Part shown: in pieces, positions 24,299 through 26,086 of the stretch
Numbering within the stretch: position 1 is the first letter of the stretch
How the letters are laid out: every line of letters starts with the position of its first letter
Source: JBAXAB01 sp043718245
GTDB taxonomy: Bacteria; Patescibacteriota; Minisyncoccia; Phycocordibacterales; CAIZLB01
DNA: 26,086 nt
Direction: 5' to 3'
NCBI GenBank assembly: GCA_043718245.1
Contig: JAYSWB010000006.1
Coordinates: 1-26,086, forward strand
Translations under genes and position numbers: made by a program
Notes under the pieces: model-generated
Databases searched by the model: none
What the model saw: only the letters and a program-made list of their open reading frames with translations
What the model was told of the DNA's origin: nothing

Positions 24299-24835
24299 AT
24301 GAAAGAAACACAAACGCTTGCGCGTATTCACGCCAAGGTTAAGCGTTACGCAAAAAGACTGCTCAAAGAATCGGGTTATGTGATCATGCCCGATCTTCCT
24401 GATAAAACCGGCACTCGGCGCTGTGACAATCAGCCTGGAGAAAAAGGCCTGTCCGTCGTCGTCAACGTCGTCGGATACACGCGCCGATACGATGGCTGGG
24501 AATACGACCTGACCGCTCGGGACTGGAAAGAGATACTCTCAATCCAATGGGACGAGTATCAGCGTAAGTTGCTGGAATTCATGAAGAAGAACGGCAACGA
24601 AAACCTGACCCTGACCAAGCTCAATGAGGCCGACCTTGGCTGGGATCGCGGGGCTTATCACCCAGGCAACAGAATCAACAAGGAGCTAGCGCGGAATCAT
24701 CTTCCGTATCACTTCGGCTTCACCCATGTCGAGCCTTACCGCAAGAACGGCTATCCGTCCATGTGCCGGATGTTCAAACGGCCAGTGCCGATCGACGGAG
24801 AAGAGACGGAGCCTGGGTCGGATGAAGAAGAATAA
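24299..24835 (+). CDS. Unknown protein, first gene of the GC-richer unit
   Basis: The ATG at 24299 has AAGGAG five bases upstream. The 178-residue protein has a basic N-terminus (RIHAKVKRYAKRLLKESGY), a middle part with WEYDLTARDWKEILSIQWDE and an acidic C-terminal tail (GEETEPGSDEEE). No domain is recognised. The base composition (about half G+C by eye, against about one third in the neighbouring element) and the use of a Shine-Dalgarno mark it as different from the genes to its left. Confidence 0.65.
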   Translation: MKETQTLARIHAKVKRYAKRLLKESGYVIMPDLPDKTGTRRCDNQPGEKGLSVVVNVVGYTRRYDGWEYDLTARDWKEILSIQWDEYQRKLLEFMKKNGNENLTLTKLNEADLGWDRGAYHPGNRINKELARNHLPYHFGFTHVEPYRKNGYPSMCRMFKRPVPIDGEETEPGSDEEE

Positions 24836-24844
24836 CTCCAGCCT

Positions 24845-25153
24845 ATGAAAACATGCTCAACGAAAGGCCCTTGGCACGCTTGGTCTTTAGTCCGAATGAG
24901 GAAAGAGACCTGGCCTATGGAGACAATCTATAGGTGCGGGTGCGGATACCTTGGAATCCAGACGGTGTTTTTCGAAGAATCCCCGCCTGATCCTAGCAAT
25001 TGTGAATTCGAAGGAGGGTGCAAGAAGCTCGCCACGCACGTGGCGGGTAAAAGCATCTTCTGTAAGGAGCACGCTCCCTCTGGTGCAGAAGGACCATCAC
25101 GAAAGACCTCGATAAAAAGACTTGTCACCGGTCGGCGCGAGGTGACGAAATAA
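24845..25153 (+). CDS. Small Cys/His-rich protein, probable zinc-binding
   Basis: The 102-residue protein has paired ligands: CGCG in IYRCGCGYLG, Cys in DPSNCEFEGGCKK, and FCKEHAP near the C-terminus. They would suit one or two zinc sites. The end is basic (RKTSIKRLVTGRREVTK). It starts 9 bases after the previous stop with no clear ribosome-binding site, so translation may be coupled. Nothing further can be recognised. Confidence 0.6.
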   Translation: MKTCSTKGPWHAWSLVRMRKETWPMETIYRCGCGYLGIQTVFFEESPPDPSNCEFEGGCKKLATHVAGKSIFCKEHAPSGAEGPSRKTSIKRLVTGRREVTK

Positions 25154-25188
25154 AATGGTCACATAAACCTAGAATATGTGTGGTAAAA

Positions 25189-25211
25189 GGAGCGCCACTG
25201 TAAAATGCTCC
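25189..25211 (+). other. Hairpin abutting the hammerhead ribozyme
   Basis: GGAGC (25189-25193) pairs with GCTCC (25207-25211). The 3' arm ends exactly where ribozyme stem III begins, so it could stack on and insulate the ribozyme fold. Confidence 0.5.
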
Positions 25212-25260
25212 CTATCGCAAGATGTGTATCTTGCCTGATGAGTCCGAAAGGACGAAATAG
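25212..25260 (+). ncRNA. Hammerhead ribozyme (stem III open)
   Basis: All core elements are present in order. Stem III 5' strand CTAT (25212-25215) is followed by the cleavage-site C (25216). Stem I is GCAAGAT/ATCTTGC (25217-25223 and 25228-25234) with a GTGT loop. The catalytic box CTGATGA (25235-25241) leads into stem II GTCC/GGAC with a GAAA loop (25242-25253), then GAA (25254-25256), and stem III 3' strand ATAG (25257-25260). Predicted cleavage is between 25216 and 25217. Stem III has only 4 bp. The ribozyme lies on the coding strand, between genes 2 and 3 of one transcript, 59 bases after the stop of gene 2. Confidence 0.92.
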
Positions 25261-25279
25261 AAAATGTACATTTAAAACC

Positions 25280-25329
25280 TTTGGCTGTATCTCTTAGGGC
25301 ATTTAGGTGTCTTGAGAGATGCAGCCAAA
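25280..25329 (+). promoter_or_regulatory. 15-bp hairpin in the leader of gene 3
   Basis: Bases 25280-25294 pair with 25315-25329 over 15 positions with one G-U pair and a 20-base loop. It lies between the ribozyme and the ribosome-binding site AAAGGA (25365-25370). No T tract follows, so it is not an ordinary terminator. It may block exonuclease entry on the cleaved RNA or regulate gene 3. Confidence 0.7.
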
Positions 25330-25377
25330 CTTAGGCTTGTCATAACCTTCACTCAACCACAACGAAAGGAACAAACG

Positions 25378-25890
25378 ATGAAAAAAATACTCTCCCTGCT
25401 TAAAGCAGCGCGGGAAGCACTCGAGATCGCCAAGAAAAACCTTGAGGGAATCAAGGATGATGATCTGAAAAAGCTGGCCGGTATCTCCGAAGAACTTGGA
25501 CAAGTTCGCGAAGAATACAAGAAAGTGGAGTCCAGCATTGGCCGAAAACAATCGGATTACTTCGATCTTCTGGCAGGCTGTGTTACGGAGCTTGGATCAA
25601 CCGAAGAGTATGGATACAAAATGTCTGACGGACGTTCTTCTTGCTCGATCCGTTACAATGGTGAAAGTGCCACAATCTACAGGAATAACAGGTGTGGTGA
25701 CTGGAGGGCTGATCAATTGGAACCCGAGGTTTTTGTCGAACTGTCCGATGCTGTGATAGCTCGAATAATCGATTTAGCCGGAACCTTCCCGATTGACTTG
25801 GTGGCAGAAAAAATCAAACTCGTCGAGGAGCTGAAGGTGAAAATCCTTCAGCTAATGGAAAATGATAAGCTGAAAGTCCCACAGCCCTAA
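25378..25890 (+). CDS. Coiled-coil protein, unknown function, third gene of the unit
   Basis: I start at the ATG at 25378, with AAAGGA seven bases upstream; a TTG further up lies inside the leader hairpin. The 170-residue protein begins with about 60 residues of likely coiled coil (MKKILSLLKAAREALEIAKK and on to REEYKKVESS). A beta-type centre follows (CSIRYNGESATIYRNNRCGDW) and then C-terminal helices. It has three cysteines and no known motif. The leader repeats the CTCAACCACAA stretch found before gene 1, which suggests shared control. Confidence 0.65.
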   Translation: MKKILSLLKAAREALEIAKKNLEGIKDDDLKKLAGISEELGQVREEYKKVESSIGRKQSDYFDLLAGCVTELGSTEEYGYKMSDGRSSCSIRYNGESATIYRNNRCGDWRADQLEPEVFVELSDAVIARIIDLAGTFPIDLVAEKIKLVEELKVKILQLMENDKLKVPQP

Positions 25891-25912
25891 ATTTCCGTTC
25901 CCCTCACCAAAG

Positions 25913-25949
25913 ACCCCAACGTCTGCAGGTGTAGGCGTGCGGGGTTTTT
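25913..25949 (+). terminator. Rho-independent terminator of the three-gene unit
   Basis: ACCCC (25913-25917) pairs with GGGGT (25941-25945), and ACG (25919-25921) with CGT (25936-25938). A T run to 25949 and another after 25950 follow, 22 bases after the gene 3 stop. Confidence 0.8.
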
Positions 25950-25962
25950 GTTTTGTTTACAT

Positions 25963-26030
25963 AAGTAAGTTTGACCACCAAACCTTCAACTGAGTTCAAC
26001 AAGTAAGTGCACCACTCTGTTAACCTAGAG
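25963..26030 (+). repeat. Duplicated motif upstream of the IS30-type transposase, possible IS terminal region
   Basis: AAGTAAGT followed by GACCAC or CACCAC occurs at 25963 and again at 26001, 38 bases apart. Next to the second copy is an inverted repeat CACTCT/AGAGTG. One of these is probably the left terminal repeat of the element; the other end is outside the window. Confidence 0.5.
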
Positions 26031-26034
26031 TGAT

Positions 26035-26086
26035 ATGAATTACAAGCATTTAAGCATCGAAGAACGCGAAAAGATTCAAGCAATGA
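26035..26086 (+). mobile_element. IS30-family transposase, first 17 codons only
   Basis: The frame starting at the ATG at 26035 reads MNYKHLSIEEREKIQAM and is cut by the window end. This is the characteristic N-terminus of IS30-family transposases (YxHLTxEEREKI), part of the helix-turn-helix that binds the terminal repeats. Only the N-terminus is visible, so activity cannot be judged. Confidence 0.75.

Noticed and set aside
25312..25377. Extending gene 3 upstream to a TTG at 25312
   Set aside because: The codon lies in the 15-bp hairpin, and the ATG at 25378 has a well-placed ribosome-binding site.
1..26086. CRISPR arrays and tRNA or rRNA genes
   Set aside because: I saw no regularly spaced repeats and no cloverleaf or rRNA sequence in reading both strands.

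Overview
The window looks like a piece of a Patescibacteria (Candidate Phyla Radiation, probably Parcubacteria-like) chromosome carrying an integrated mobile element. The lineage is inferred from gene content: a compact LeuRS, MnmA, MltG and YchF next to a DUF5671-type membrane protein, a sigma-region-4/HARE-HTH fusion and a very large surface protein with short EGF-like repeats. Several genes also appear to be transcribed leaderless or nearly so.

Positions 1-12827 are the host-like part, all on the minus strand. In transcription order (right to left) they are: ychF (GTPase), a DUF5671-like membrane protein, leuS, a HARE-HTH regulator, a membrane-anchored unknown protein closely coupled to mltG, a 1042-residue surface protein, mnmA, and a truncated ATP-cone/nuclease gene at the left edge.

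Positions 12760 to about 24050 look like an integrated plasmid- or phage-like element. It starts with a large serine recombinase whose last codons lie inside the 5' end of ychF. An excisionase-like HTH gene follows, then a compact region of nested inverted repeats (candidate origin or operator), a primase-polymerase/RecA-type helicase fusion and two small genes. Next come an unknown 285-residue protein and, divergent from it, a strongly predicted structured RNA with its own promoter, a pseudoknot and a terminator. The cargo on the plus strand is a membrane protein, a Cys-rich KTSC-like membrane protein, a single-domain response regulator and a GAGRK-motif small protein. On the minus strand a tight operon encodes a small membrane protein, a SAM methyltransferase, an Abi-alpha-like protein, a helical-repeat protein and a HEPN-like protein. 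This is a plausible but unproven defence module. I did not find the far attachment site.

Positions 24190-25950 form a separate transcription unit on the plus strand with visibly higher GC and proper Shine-Dalgarno sites. It has a strong promoter, three unrecognised genes, a complete hammerhead ribozyme between genes 2 and 3, a 15-bp hairpin before gene 3 and a terminator. An IS30-type transposase gene begins at the right edge.

The observations most worth following up are the hammerhead-split operon, the pseudoknotted RNA at 18301-18441, the HEPN operon and the recombinase/ychF overlap.
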